Notes under the pieces: model-generated
What the model saw: only the letters and a program-made list of their open reading frames with translations
The model's database searches: none
What the model was told of the DNA's origin: nothing
Origin: Pictodentalium vernedei
Taxonomy: Eukaryota; Mollusca; Scaphopoda; Dentaliida; Dentaliidae
NCBI GenBank assembly: GCA_031216915.1
Contig: CM062294.1
Coordinates: 392,699,217 to 392,763,216, forward strand
Length of the DNA stretch: 64,000 bases
Direction: 5' to 3'
Shown here: positions 10,530-21,793 of the stretch, one piece after another
Numbering within the stretch: position 1 is the first letter of the stretch
Layout: the number at the start of each line of letters is the position of its first letter
Translations under genes and position numbers: made by a program

Positions 10530-12165
10530 ATATCGCTCGTTACTAGGGAGGCACGTTGATTGCTATGGTAACCAACTAACATCATTGCCGACTCCTTGGT
10601 TTAGATCCCTGGTGTATTATAGGTACATATATTGAATTTAGCCAAAATTGTCCTAATAGATAGCCCATCGCTAGGGAGGCACGTTGGTTGCTATGGACAC
10701 CAGCTGACATCAGTACAGACTTCTTTTAAATCCTAAGTGTATAATGGGCCCATATATCAGACTTGGCCAGAATTGGCTCAATAGACCATCCGTTGCTGGG
10801 GAGGCATGTTGGTTGCCAAGGAAACCAACAGACGTCATTGCCAACTCATTGGTTTAGGTGTCTAGTGCATTATGGGTTCATATATCAATGTATTAAATTT
10901 GGTCAAAATTCACCCGTTTTCGACTCGTTTAGATCCCTAGTGCATTGTGGGTCCGTAGATTGAATTTGGTCAAAAGTGACCCAATAGGTCGCCCGTTGCT
11001 AGGGGGCACATTGGTTGCTAGGGAAACAAACTGACATCATTACCGACTCCTTGGTTTGAATCCCTGATGCATTATGGCTCCACGTATCAAATTTAGTCAA
11101 AATTGGCTCAGCAGGTCGCCCGTTGCCAAGGAGGCACATTGGTTGTTAGGGAAACCAACTGACACCATTTTCGATTCTTTGGTTTGGATCCCTAGTGCAT
11201 TCTGGTTCCATATATCAAATTTGGTCGAAATTGGCCCCAAGAGGCCGCTCGTTGCTAGGGAGGCACGTTCGTTGCTAGGGAAACAAACATGCATAATTTT
11301 CGACTCCTTGGTTTGAATTCCTAGTGCATTATGGGTTCATATATCAAATTTGGTCAAAACTTGCCCAATAGGTCGCCCGTTGCTAGGGAGGCATGTTGGT
11401 TGCTAGGGAAACAAACTGACATCATTACCGACACCTTGGTTTGAATCCCTGGTGCCTTAAGGGTCCACGTATCAAATTTTGTCACAATTGGCCCAGTAGG
11501 TTGCCCGTTGTTAGAGAGGCACGTTGGTTGTTAGGGAAACCAACTGACACCATTTTCGATTCTTTTGTTAGATCCCTAGTGCATTCTGGATCCATATATC
11601 AAATTTGGTCGAAATTGGCGCAAGAGGTCGGCCGTTGCTAGGGAGGCATGTTGGTTGCTAGGGAAACCAACTGACATAATTTTCGACTCCTTGGTTTGGA
11701 TTCCTAGTGCATTATGGGTTCATATATCAAATTTGGTCCAATTGGCCCAATAGGTCGCCCGTTGCTAGGGAGGCACGTTGGTTGCTAGGGAAACAAACTG
11801 ACATCATTACCGACACCTTGGATTTAATGCCTGATGCATTATGGGTCCACGAGTGAAATTTTGTCAAACTTGGCCCACTAGGTCGCCCGTTGCTAGGGAG
11901 GCACGTTGGTTGTTAGGGAAACCAACTGACACCATTTTCGATTCTTTGGTTTGCATCCATAGTGCATTGTGGATCCATATATCAAATTTGGTCGAAATTG
12001 GCCCAAGAGGCCGCCCGTTGCTATGGAGGCATGTTCGTTGCTAGGGAAACAAACTGACATCATTACCGACTCCTTGGTTTGGACCCCTATTGCATTATGG
12101 GTCCATGTATCAATTTTGGTCAAAATCGGTCCAATAGGTCACCTGTTGCTAGGGTTGTTGCTAGG
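10530..12165 (+). repeat. 128-bp satellite with three-monomer higher-order structure
   Basis: The anchor CGTTGCTAGGGAGGCA recurs from 10,994 to 12,144 at steps of 127-129 bp, with more irregular copies upstream (about 10,537, 10,668 and 10,791). Monomers fall into three types by the block after GAAAC: A (CATCATTACCGAC), B (CACCATTTTCGATTCTTT) and C (CATAATTTTCGACTCC). They run A-B-C-A-B-C-A-B, giving a higher-order period of about 383 bp. The final monomer is type A where C is expected. Short open frames in the array are artefacts. Confidence 0.92.
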
Positions 12166-12437
12166 AACGTCACGTGATGTAGTAAATTGTAAACTAGACT
12201 GACTCCCGGTGTATTATGGGAGAATATCTCAATAGCACCCCCCCCCCCCACGCCCCCTCCCCTGTTACTTCCCTCAACTGATGGTTCACTCACTTTACTC
12301 AATTGGTATCCGAATGTTCCTTTGAAAACAATTATATTGTCCCTTTATGTTCTTGGGAAGATTCCTCGAATAAGAGCCGTTCTCGTAAAGTCTCTTCTCG
12401 GGCGTTCCTTCCGGTGAATAAAAAAAGTGTTCATAAT

Positions 12438-12552
12438 GGCGTATGAACTCGTGCGCCTACGGCACAATCGTCCTTTAAAATAAAGACCTCTCGAGTTCAG
12501 ACGCCTCCGGCGTATGAACTCGTGCGCCTACGGCGCAATCGTCCTTTAAAAT
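12438..12552 (+). repeat. Tandem duplication, about 60 bp
   Basis: GGCGTATGAACTCGTGCGCC followed by TACGG and CAATCGTCCTTTAAAAT occurs twice. Downstream, GTTCAGCTGTCCGAAC and GTTCGGATAGCCGAAC form an inverted pair (about 12,563-12,638) that abuts the hAT-like element. Confidence 0.8.
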
Positions 12553-12637
12553 GATTTTGTCTAGTTCAGCTGTCCGAACGTCACGGCTTCTCCGGTGGGG
12601 AAGCCACCGGGGAAGCTGCGAGTTCGGATAGCCGAAC

Positions 12638-13215
12638 TAGGGCTGCACGGTATATCGATAAACCAATATATACCGGTATTCAAACCAATATCGATTGAAT
12701 ACCGGTGTAATTACAAAGATATCGATTTATCGTCATTGTTTATTTACCCACAATTTAATTTTCAAGATGTCTTGAGTTTTTTAACTGTAGCCCCGAATGA
12801 ATAATATTATCCCTTTACCCAAGGAATCGTCTGCATGTGCTCACGTAATATACAATTTCAGCAACTGAAAAATAATTTTCAAAAATTTCAACAAAACTAT
12901 ATCATGTGACCCCTCATTTGGAACGAGCTGTTGAGCTCGTTCCAATGAGGGGTCACATGATATTGTTTTGTACAATTTTTGGGGGAAAATCTGATAAACT
13001 AATCTTTAAAATAATAAATTTTGATATCGTCTGCGTTGGGTAGTTTTTTCGAACCGCATCATCAAGGCATGCTAATTCGTCCCGACTATGATGCCTCAAG
13101 TCTCGATTGTGGTACTTATGTTCATATATCTGAACAGTTTTCGATATACCGGTATACTGCGTAATTTTTTTGAATACCGATACCGGTATTCAGTTTTGAT
13201 TATCGTGCAGCCCTA
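12638..13215 (+). mobile_element. hAT-like non-autonomous element with 8-bp target duplication
   Basis: Left end TAGGGCTGCACGGTATATCG; right end is the complement of TAGGGCTGCACGATAATC. The element is flanked by identical 8-bp repeats AGCCGAAC (12,630-12,637 and 13,216-13,223), the duplication size of hAT elements. The subterminal parts repeat ATACCGGTAT-like motifs on both sides, which may be transposase-binding sites. There is no transposase ORF. A MITE-A2 copy is nested at 12,811-13,043. Confidence 0.9.
12811..13043 (+). mobile_element. MITE-A2 nested in the hAT-like element
   Basis: Starts CCCTTTACCCAAGGAATCG, with palindrome arms ATCATGTGACCCCTCAT and ATGAGGGGTCACATGAT, and ends CGTCTGCGTTGGGTA. 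The last bases of the right end and its TTAA are missing, and the left flank is TTAT, so the copy is decayed. Confidence 0.88.
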
Positions 13216-13223
13216 AGCCGAAC

Positions 13224-13860
13224 TATCTCTTTTCTCACTTCGTCGAATCTTCGCTTACGACTCGGAATTTTAGTTTGCGTTGATTTTTGTGTACAATTCG
13301 TTTTTCTCTTCATCCATCTAATCCTCACTTGTTGCCTTCATCATTTCTTCACTGTACAAAAACTCTTTGCCTGATGGCGTTCGACGAATAACGGTGAACG
13401 ATTTTGATGTAAACAAATTGGGTGCGTCTGGTATGTATGTGTATCAAGGAGGACAACTCTAACTTGGTTCATATCAATCGAGATGGGCGTCATGTCAGCT
13501 GAGTTTGAAGTCATATAAGCCGAGTTTGATAGTGGGAAATTCTGAGAAAGAAAATATCAAATAAATAATTCTTCGGTTTTCTTGCAAGATGAAACCCAAA
13601 ATAGGTCGGCGTTGCCAAAAATAATTTAATACAGAATTTTCACCGTAATATTTTACGGTAGAAGTGCCGGCAGATGGTTCCCGTCTCCACTCCCAAACTG
13701 TACCCTATACTTTTATTTTTCAATTTTTGCTTCAAATTAAAAAGAACGTAGCTTCTGAACCCTCATGTTCCAGTGAGTGAGCGATGTTTTCAAGGCCGAA
13801 AAATTAACCTTTTTAGTTATTCCAGAATTTTTTGGGAAAGTTTCTTCTGCCATTAGCGTT
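13224..13860. other. Unassigned sequence
   Basis: An open stretch ends near 13,461, but it lacks a start, recognisable domain or paired splice signals. No gene called. Confidence 0.5.
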
Positions 13861-13862
13861 GG

Positions 13863-13863
13863 A

Positions 13864-13914
<51 letters not shown>
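13863..13914. repeat. (AAAT)n microsatellite
   Basis: About 13 uninterrupted four-base units. It creates a spurious repetitive reading frame on the minus strand. Confidence 0.97.
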
Positions 13915-13915
<1 letters not shown>

Positions 13916-14089
13916 GTTTATTAGAAGAAAAACGCATGGGTATGTTTTTATTCATCAAAATTGTATGTGGTGGGGGGGGGGGGTGGTATTCAAAATGTAT
14001 GATGAGAACAAGAGCAACGTCCAGCGTGGCCAAATACGCCCATCGAGCAGTTCCAAGTTGTATCATTTTTTTCTCCCGAGAATAGTAAA

Positions 14090-14420
14090 AAATCCAAATC
14101 TACCTGGCCATAACTTTGAAAAGGTTGATCGAATGAGCCTCCAAAAGCGCAGTGCATAGGTTCCTATTGTGGTTATCATTCAGGCCAGATTTGGGGATGA
14201 CCGGTTAAAACACGACTAAAAAAACACCGGACAAAAGTTTTCGAACTTCAGATAGCAGTGTAAATTCTAAGTGCGAAGGGGCATAACTTTGGAAAGTTTA
14301 ATCTGATCACCCTCGAAATTGCAAGTACACATGTAGCTATCGTGATTATTATTTGTGTCAAATTTGGAAAAGATCGGTTGAAAGACGACTGAAAAACGTT
14401 CGGACAAACAAAAAGTTTAC
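14090..14420 (+). repeat. Two-copy tandem repeat, about 190 bp
   Basis: GCCATAACTTTGAAAAGGTT and GCATAACTTTGGAAAGTTTA start two related units. Each continues with a GATC/GAATGA block, CCTC.AA..GC, TAT.GTG.TTAT, and AGAT.GGTTGAAA.ACGACT. GGACGTACGG / GACAGACGGGCGGACAG sequence follows, a style of ending also seen after the 165-bp array. Confidence 0.7.
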
Positions 14421-14439
14421 GGACGTACGGATTGACAGA

Positions 14440-15565
14440 CGGGCGGACAGATCAATCACATAATACGTCCCGTTTATCAACGTGTGTGTGAGGGGGCATA
14501 GTCCATCTGTCCGTACCTCCTTTTTTTCCGGCGACACTGACTCTGGGGTAAGTAAAAGATAGAAAACACCACACCCTCATCTTTTTGTCAGGAGTTTTGC
14601 AGAGTTTTACAGCACCGAAATTTGTGCTCGTGCCTGCTCGCATCCGTTTTTTCCTGAAAATGGTTTTGATTGATGGTGTCAGACAACATAGACTTCAGGT
14701 TGTCACGGGCATGTCACACAGCTTATTTCGTTAACGATCATGCTAGGCATGTCAATTCTCTTTTTTCGTTTGCACAGGTTTTTGTCGCAAGAATGTCAAC
14801 CAAATTTCCAACTCTGTCGCCTCATCATCTCTTTTCGAACCTTCACTCAAATTTCACTCGTGATCATTTCAAAATTCACTTATTCAAAACTGCACTTAAT
14901 TACATGGGATATGTGCATTCACTTTTCATATTTAAATAGTATTAGTATTTGAACAAACTGAGGCTATCAACGCCCTACCCTAAACATTTCAAGCCTTGCG
15001 GTACAGTTTTGTGCACGGTTCAAGTCTTTATTCCCCCCACCTCCCCCTCCCCCCCCCCCAAAAAAAAAACAAGCCCCCAACTCCAAACTGCATTATGACT
15101 ATTAAAGTCAGAGATGACAAATAGCTAAAATTTTCAAATTTTGTGGGTATGGGAGTATTTTTTTTTATATAAACAAGACGGGCAACTCTATATGAAATTG
15201 TCAGCTTCTAGATCACATGAAGACCATTTGTTCCGGTTTTTCGACGAGATTTGGTTCTACTTGCGGCCAAATTTGGAAGCATTGGTAATATCAGAATTAG
15301 CCCCCCATCTTACACTGTATATATACAGTCCACAGTATCAAAGGTAGTAAAACATTATTAGTGTATATATCTATTGTCCGCGTGGAAATTTTATTCTGTG
15401 GGTGTTTTAGTGGAAATCAACTCCCATTGTACTTCCCCTTTTCAGCACTGGGCCCCTATCGCATATAATTTATAGAACATTATGCGACTCGGTACCATCC
15501 CATAAGTTATAAATGCCATTAGTCATACAGTCTAAATCACTATAAAAACATTACCCTTGCACACC
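14440..15565. other. Unassigned sequence
   Basis: No gene recognised. The frames at 14,452-14,643, 14,670-14,952 and 15,141-15,347 show no recognisable product. A C-rich/A-run stretch lies at about 15,033-15,070. Confidence 0.5.
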
Positions 15566-15571
15566 TATTAA

Positions 15572-15804
15572 CCCTTTACCTAACATGAAGAGCAGACGAC
15601 ACTTGCAAACAAAATTCTTGAATAACTATTTTTCTTCATTTTTGTCTCAAAAACATAGGTTATGACCCCTCTTTGGAACGAGCTCGTAGAGCTCGTTCCA
15701 AAGAGGGGTCATAACCTATGTTTTTGAGACAAAAAGTGAAAAAATAATGAAAATTAATTAGCGATTTATGTGAATAGCGCTGGTCGGTTTTGGCTGTTAA
15801 AGGG
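15572..15804 (-). mobile_element. MITE-A1 copy with a shortened right end
   Basis: TTAA on the left (15,568-15,571); TCAA on the right. Palindrome arms CTTTGG and CCAAAG match. The right end lacks the ACGTTGGG stretch and runs directly GGCTGTTAAAGGG. Confidence 0.92.
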
Positions 15805-15932
15805 TCAATGGTATGTTCTGATTACTGACTCGTCAATTTTCCTTGTCTTACGGGCATATTTGCCTAGAACAGTAACAACAACTGGTGTCAAATACTGGGG
15901 TTTATTAAATATAAAAATACTTGGTTGAGATA

Positions 15933-16155
15933 TGAACAAATAAATTTAAAATGCATGTATGGAAGATACAAAAAATGAGATGGATATGTAATGGAAATAA
16001 TGCACATGTAAATAAAAGTAAAATACATGGATGGGATATACATAAAAATGTAATAAATAAATAATGGAATAATTCACATACAAATAAATTTAAAACACAT
16101 GGATGGGAGATACAAAAATATAAGAATACAAATACAAAGAAATACAAAAAAACAC
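15933..16155. repeat. A-rich tandem repeat, about 74 bp, three copies
   Basis: ACAAATAAATTTAAAA..CATG.ATGG.AGATA recurs at about 15,934, 16,008 and 16,081. Its minus-strand frame (15,905-16,159) is an artefact of the repeat. Confidence 0.8.
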
Positions 16156-16159
16156 ACAA

Positions 16160-16800
16160 TTACACATTAACCTAGCTTCAACAGGTGACCAACACAATCT
16201 TGGAACTCTATGTCAGTATTTCCATTGTTTAACAATTGCTCTTTTAATCTTGTTAACATATTTCCTGCCTCTTTATAAACTCTTTTTCTCTGATGCGGAA
16301 CTGCCCCCAAATATAATTGAACAATTTAGCTCCTCTCAGGTGTTTCATTTTTTTTAAATAGTTTCTATAAAACGATAAATATTGGATGATGGTGGGAAAT
16401 AGATCTATTTATCTGGTGAGGCAAATCCTTCAAGATTATTATTCGTTCTTGGACCAATGCTGGTGATTCCACATTGGAATAGGGAATCAAGTATCTTCAT
16501 CTACCCATATTGTCACCATGATAAAGGAGTGGTGGTTCTCTTTCTCGTGTTACTTACAAATTTGGTAATGCTTGTGTTTTCTGTTGGGTGGGTGTGCTCT
16601 GTAACACTCCTTCCCGCCCGCGTCATTCAATGTACAGAAATCATTATATTCCCCTGTTAAACTGTAACTACAGAATCTCAGAACATGAAAAGCGATCCGC
16701 ACCCACCCAACACCACTCCCTTTATTCACTGAAAATCACCGGCACTGCTTTATTTCACCGTAAATGAAGATTACATATTAGGCACAATTTAATTATTTAA
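16160..16800. other. Unassigned sequence
   Basis: No recognised coding or repeat feature. Confidence 0.5.
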
Positions 16801-17032
16801 CCCTTTTCCTAACGAATCGCCCGCATCCGCCCGCGTAATATGCAAATTCAGCAGCTGAAAAAATATTATTTTTCGAAACATTTCAACAAAACCATATCAT
16901 GTGACCCCTCTTTGGAACGAGCTCGTTCCAAAGAGGGGTCACATGATATGGCTTTGTTGAAATGTTTCGAAAAAATTTAAAAAGTGATATTTAAAATAAT
17001 AAATTTTGAAATCGTCTGCGTTGGGAAAAGTG
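16801..17032 (+). mobile_element. MITE-A2 copy, near-complete
   Basis: TTAA flanks at 16,797-16,800 and 17,033-17,036. Left arm GAATCGCCCGCATCCGCCCG defines the A2 subfamily. The palindrome ATATCATGTGACCCCTC pairs with its complement; the centre is the short form GGAACGAGCTCGTTCC. It abuts a SINE 3' end. Confidence 0.94.
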
Positions 17033-17036
17033 TTAA

Positions 17037-17160
17037 TGGGGTTTCAACGGCACTTTTGACAGCCAGGGCCACCTCGCAGTTACCGCTGGTCGGGATCGAA
17101 CCGTGGACCTTTCGGTTTGAAGTCCAATGTCTCAACCACTGACCAACGACGCCCCCTCTA
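17037..17160 (-). mobile_element. tRNA-derived SINE1, internally shortened
   Basis: On the minus strand it opens GGGGGCGTCGTTGGTCAGTG, followed by an A-box-like TGGTCAGTGGTTGAG and a canonical B box GGTTCGATCCC, then AGCGGTAACTGC. It passes directly to the family's 3' block (CTGTCAAAAGTGCCGTTGAA), so the middle of the SINE is missing. Not a functional tRNA: no complete cloverleaf is evident. Confidence 0.85.
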
Positions 17161-17295
17161 AGCCACAATGCACGAGACGAGCAGTCAAAACAGCTGTCCA
17201 TTCATAACGAAACTAAAAGTAAAAAATCAAAAAAGAAAAAATCAACCCAACCGAGCAGGCTACTAACCAAATGAACACTCTCATTCATTTAGTTA

Positions 17296-17345
17296 TTGGG
17301 GTTTAACGACACTTTCAAAAACCAGGGTCATATCGTGTCGGAACT
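17296..17345 (-). mobile_element. SINE1 3'-end fragment
   Basis: The minus strand reads CCCTGGTTTTTGAAAGTGTCGTTAAACCCC, the family's 3' terminal block. Confidence 0.65.
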
Positions 17346-17641
17346 ATATCATCAATTAACAATTCTGGAGCAAATGAATATGGAGTGAATGTCATCAGAA
17401 AAACTTTCAAACTGTTTATTTGATTTTCAACTAACTTGTACTTTTTTTGACATCAGTTCACGAACTTTAAGATTATAAAATAATAACGAACAATTGGTGG
17501 TTTCGATTTCCAGATTTCTAATATAATAAAATAAATTCCCATTAGTCTGCATTACCATAGCCTCGCCATTATTTATTACTAATTACTAGCGTAATTTAGG
17601 ACTGAAAATGAAAATTTGTAGTTCTTGGACCACCGCGGCTA

Positions 17642-18175
17642 ATTTAACTGGCGGTCCGTGTATTACACGTTTGCTTGCATTGAAGATTCTGCATGCTTTC
17701 AACCAATGCTAACACCATAGGTTGGTTCGTTGGGGAGTCTGACAGTCGCTCACCGCTATTCGGTGGTTCTATCCGGATACTCCTATTTCCGTCACCTGTA
17801 AAACTGATCGTCACGAGGATAAGATAAGGTAAGATAAGATTTATTCGGCAAATACACCAGAACAAAGGCAGATTGCCATGTACACATAAAATCAACATAA
17901 ACAGAATCATAAAACACATTAATTCCATATGACATACATAAATCATATTACAGAAAGAAGGAAGAGCTGGACTATGTTACAAATAACATTGCATTGCACT
18001 GGATTATCATTAGTCATTATTACTTTAAATTTGTTCACTGTGTCCATTCGAGGGAAGACAATTTTTTTGTCAGAAATAGCGCGAAATAATTTTTCTCTCA
18101 ATGTTGCATAAAGCGGATTTTCATTATGAAATAAATACGAGGTGACCCCGGCTGTCGAAAATGTCGTTAAGCCTT
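17642..18175 (+). mobile_element. SINE1 body split by a LINE
   Basis: The body block (GCATGCTTTCAACCAATGCT, then CGGTGGTTCTATCCGGATAC) stops at 17,818. The 3' block (TGACCCCGGCTGTCGAAAAT, GTCGTTAA) resumes at 18,143. The intervening 17,819-18,136 is a separate LINE fragment. The SINE ends in an A/T-rich (AAAT)n-like tail. Confidence 0.85.
17819..18136 (-). mobile_element. 5'-truncated LINE with the C-terminus of its RT ORF
   Basis: Flanked by direct repeats ACGAGG (17,813-17,818 and 18,137-18,142). On the minus strand an open frame runs from the truncation to a stop at 17,943-17,945. It includes NPLYATLREKLFRAI and, further on, KFKVIMTNDNP, which resemble the tail of ORF2 in Jockey/CR1/L2-type non-LTR elements. 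About 125 bp of 3' UTR follows with an AATAAA signal and a (CTTAT)n-like tail. The clade assignment is an inference from style, not an alignment. Confidence 0.8.
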
Positions 18176-18184
18176 AATAAATAA

Positions 18185-19375
18185 ATAAAAAATAATAAAA
18201 AAAATAAAAATAAATAAATAACAAGAAAGTCTGAAAACTCGGTTCGTGCTCATCTTGATTCCATTTTCCAAACAAGTCTGAGAGGTTGCGATTTTATTTC
18301 CAGTTGAGATATTTGGGCGGACAATTGGCCCGCTAACGATTCCAAACATCCCACCTTTTCTAGTGGGACCGTAGAAAATATTACGAATCGATGTGATAAT
18401 GGCGCTCTTTACATTCCGGAGACCTTTTTTCTCATTTTCCTAAAATATGTGGATCTCGTATATCCTATCTTCGCTTACCAGGTCGAACTAATTCCCAATA
18501 ATTCACCAAGACTCTTTTGAACTTGCATAATGTGTTGATAGATTTATTCTCAGAATACCAGATACATTGTTGACGGACAAACTTACGACACAAACGACCC
18601 CCATCTCTCGATTTTCGGTGTTCTGTAATTTATTTTATTCCGGTTATTGTCGGGAGCTGTGTTTACTGCCATTTTGGTGATTTTGTCTTGATGACTACCG
18701 CCATGCCTCGTTTATGAACGTTTAACGGAAATTAAAATTCAACCGTGCATCAGATCGGCACGTGCGTCTTCGAACCTTTTATCAACAACTAAAATAACGA
18801 CTGACAGAGGTGGGTTTTCATTTTTTTACTCATATAATTCAAGGGGTCGATTTCCTGATCAGTGTGTGTGTGGGGTGGGAGAGGGGGGCTGGAAGAGCCG
18901 GTTGGCTTTGAGTCGGGCGGCAAATGAATGCCAAAATGTATATATTAAATATGGTCAATAACAATTTAAGCTTTCAGCCCCGGTGAGCCGAAGGCTTAAA
19001 TTTTTTTAAACCCCTCCCCTTCCGCCCAACACGGAGAAATAGATTCGCTCATGATGCAACACGAGACCTTTCAAGGAACGCGGTTTGGAATGAGTTACTA
19101 TTGCAGAGAAGGCTTCATTTGAAATTCATTTTTCCCTTGGTCTCCTTTTTACTTAAACGAGTTAGGTACTGTAGCCCCCCTCCCACCCCCACCCCCACCC
19201 CTCGACCAACCCGAAACAAAGGCAGCCCTCAAACCCGACTGGACTGGGCATGATGCCCCCCAATTACGGGCGATATTGGGAAATTGTCCGGAGCAGATTT
19301 TATCTTCCATTCCACCACTTCGCTTCATAATATCAATTTTCAATTGGATTTACAAAAAAATGAAGGCGTCTGATA
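18185..19375. other. Unassigned sequence
   Basis: No gene recognised. A poly-A/T tract trails the SINE; G-rich and C-rich stretches lie near 18,860-18,890 and 19,175-19,201. Confidence 0.5.
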
Positions 19376-19560
19376 TTTTTAACCATTTTTAACATAATGG
19401 TTATATATCAGTAAAAACAATAGCAGATGGACCTCATTAGAACGAGCTCAATGCTCTTGTTCCAATGAGGTGTCAAAAGCTATGTTTTCGAGGCAGAGTG
19501 AAAATATTTAGTTTTTGAATAAAATAGTTTTACAGCAGTTGCTTTATGGTTGTATTAGAT
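19376..19560 (+). mobile_element. Degraded MITE-A relic
   Basis: The centre is recognisable: GGACCTCATTAGAACGAGCT, then a TTGTTCCAATGAGGTGTCAA arm and AAAGCTATGTTTT. The termini are not preserved. Confidence 0.6.
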
Positions 19561-19796
19561 TTTACATGGGTACGAAGCATACATTTCCAACAAGGGGGGG
19601 GGGGGGTTGTAGGAGGGCGCCGTGCCCACACATTCAGAGGTGGCACACGTGCCTTAACAGCTTGGTAAGGATATAATACAAACAGCTATGTTTGGGCTTC
19701 TACATTGGGAAAATGCACATTTTTGGCCCAATACTTCACAAATTCCCCAATCGTGTCGAAACCGTGTTTATTATTTCTGTGCACTCTTCTTCACTT
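19561..19796. other. Unassigned sequence with a G run
   Basis: No gene recognised. A G tract lies at about 19,596-19,607. Confidence 0.5.
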
Positions 19797-19990
19797 TAAC
19801 ACTTGCCCCAACGTAGACAGTATCAAAATTTGCTGCCCCTTATTTCATTTTTTTTGGTCAAAACATTTCAATAAAACCGTATCATATGGCCCTTCATTAG
19901 AAAGACGGGCTCGAAGCAATGAGGGGGTTACATGATATGATGCGGTTGAATTGTTTTGTACAAATTTTTTTTCAACTCCTCAATTTTTAA
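19797..19990 (+). mobile_element. Degraded MITE-A2 relic
   Basis: ACATTTCAATAAAACCGTAT and a later TTACATGATATG..GCGGTTGAA arm match the A2 subfamily. The ends and much of the palindrome have been lost. Confidence 0.6.
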
Positions 19991-19999
19991 ATTACTCGG

Positions 20000-20388
20000 G
20001 TAGGGTGGCTGATTTTCTTGAAGAGCATTTCGATGATATTATTTTTATTACGATAAGTAAACGTACTATAGAAATCTCGTACCGATTGACATCATGCATA
20101 CTTATGAAGCTCGATATTGCGTATACTGTAGTTGTAAATAGTAACAGTTAGAATTTTTGCCGATTTGAAACAGAGTTGAAATTTTGTGAAGTAAAGGAGG
20201 CTCCAGTATCGCCAAGGACGCTCTAAAATCCAGATAGATGGAATTTCAAACTACTCATGACTTGCCCTCCGAATTGCCAACAATAGGAAATTTTGACCAG
20301 GATTGGGGTGGGGGGGGGGGTGACCCGTCGCCACGTCCCTGCTTGTACATTTGCCCCAGGACATCTCCCTTCGCCCCCACAGTAAACT
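20000..20388. other. Unassigned sequence
   Basis: No gene recognised. A G tract at about 20,309-20,320 lies close to TCGCCACGTCCCTG, which resembles a hAT-type right end. A matching left end was not found. Confidence 0.45.
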
Positions 20389-20390
20389 AA

Positions 20391-20461
20391 TAACTAAAAT
20401 GAACTATTTTATTTCTTGATTATTCAACTAAAATGAACTATTTTATTTCTTGATTATTCAA
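20391..20461 (+). repeat. Exact tandem duplication, about 35 bp
   Basis: AACTAAAATGAACTATTTTA followed by TTTCTTGATTATTCA occurs twice back to back. Confidence 0.95.
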
Positions 20462-21030
20462 ACTTATTTTTTCGACTTTTTGGTGCTTTTGATTTTATTG
20501 ACAAAGTGACAGTTATTAATTTTGTGGGGATGTGTGTTCGCACCACCTCTGGCTATGAGTCTGCACAATCGATTAAATACAGCGATAACGATCATATTCC
20601 GGGTACGTTACATAAACTGATATACACTAATTTCGCACCATTTTGTTACGGAACATTCATCCAATTCCCTCACGGATCAAGTTAAAAAGAATAATTAAAT
20701 TTATCTAAAAATCACTACCCACGGATCATGTACACCACTGACTTCAATATGGTACCAGCGAAATGATACATCATTTCTTCTTTGAGTTTTCGGAACTATG
20801 AGGCAATATTATGTTTTTTCACTATCTTGATCAGGGTTTTAGTAAGTTTCGAACTGTGACTGATTCAATTTTTATACGCATAATAAATATTGTGGTGAGA
20901 TCTCGCAAAGTCTTGAATTTGATAAAAAATGAAGACCCTTCAAAAGTCTTGCATTTGAAGTATATAGGCAACTTGAGAAGTCTTGAAAAACTCCGATGTA
21001 GAGAACGTCCGAAAAAAATAGACTGGATGA
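20462..21030. other. Unassigned sequence
   Basis: Open frames on both strands (20,811-21,089; 20,831-21,055) run partly into the adjacent MITE and have no recognisable product. Confidence 0.5.
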
Positions 21031-21277
21031 ACCAATTACCTAACATGAAAAGCATAAGACACTTGCAAACAAAATTCTTGAATAACTAATTTTTTTAAAT
21101 TTTTTTGTCTCAAAACCATAGGTTATGACCTCTCATTGGAACGATCTCGGCGAGCTCGTCCCAAAGAAGGGTCATAACCTATGTTTTTGAGACAAAATAT
21201 TTAAAAAATAATGGAAATTAATTGGTGATTTTTGAGAATAGCGCTGGCCGGTTTTGGCCGTTACGTTGGGTAAAGGG
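21031..21277 (-). mobile_element. MITE-A1 copy with a decayed left terminus
   Basis: The right end GTTGGGTAAAGGG and TTAA (21,278-21,281) are intact. The left end reads ACCAATTACCTAACATG. The palindrome arms are mismatched at the variable site (CATTGG versus CCAAAG). Confidence 0.88.
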
Positions 21278-21281
21278 TTAA

Positions 21282-21789
21282 ATCGTTGGGCGAGTGACCT
21301 TAAAAAGATCGTGAATTCTGCATTTTCCTCTCCTTCAAAAATCTTGAATTTGTATTGAAAAGGGTCGTGAAAGTCCCTGAAACTGACCCCAGAAGAAAGC
21401 GGGGACCCTTTGTAAAGAGAAACCTTTCTTGAACAAACCTTTGGGCCATTTTTGGAGCCTATTGGATAACCCACCATTGCTTTTCAGCTTAGAAATTACA
21501 CTCCACCCCCACCCCCCTCCGAAAAGGGTTAGCACAGGCTTTTTTTAGGCAGCTCATTTTTTAAAGCATCCTAATGGTTTTTTGGTTTACTTTAAGCAGA
21601 AGAATAACGGACAATACATGTCTCCACTCCTCACCCCTGCCACCGACCCCGCCGTCGCCACCACAAGAAACAGCTGTCTACGTCTCTGTCTGTATTTTTC
21701 TCTTTTGACAATTCAGTTTAAAAATTTAATCCACGTAAACATCGTTTAAAATAAGCACTCAGCTCTCGTCCTGGAACCAACTTTTGAAC
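21282..21789. other. Unassigned sequence
   Basis: No recognised coding or repeat feature; a C-rich stretch lies at about 21,500-21,520. Confidence 0.5.
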
Positions 21790-21793
21790 TTAA

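Noticed and set aside
10994-12165. CRISPR array, from regular spacing
   Set aside because: The whole 128-bp unit repeats; there are no unique spacers, and the sequence is eukaryotic.
13330-13461. Possible exon ending at a GTATGT donor
   Set aside because: No start, no acceptor, no similarity and an in-frame stop soon after; too weak to call.
17080-17160. A tRNA gene, because of clear A and B boxes
   Set aside because: The same head occurs in several places joined to a conserved SINE body and tail, and no complete cloverleaf is formed. It is a tRNA-derived SINE.
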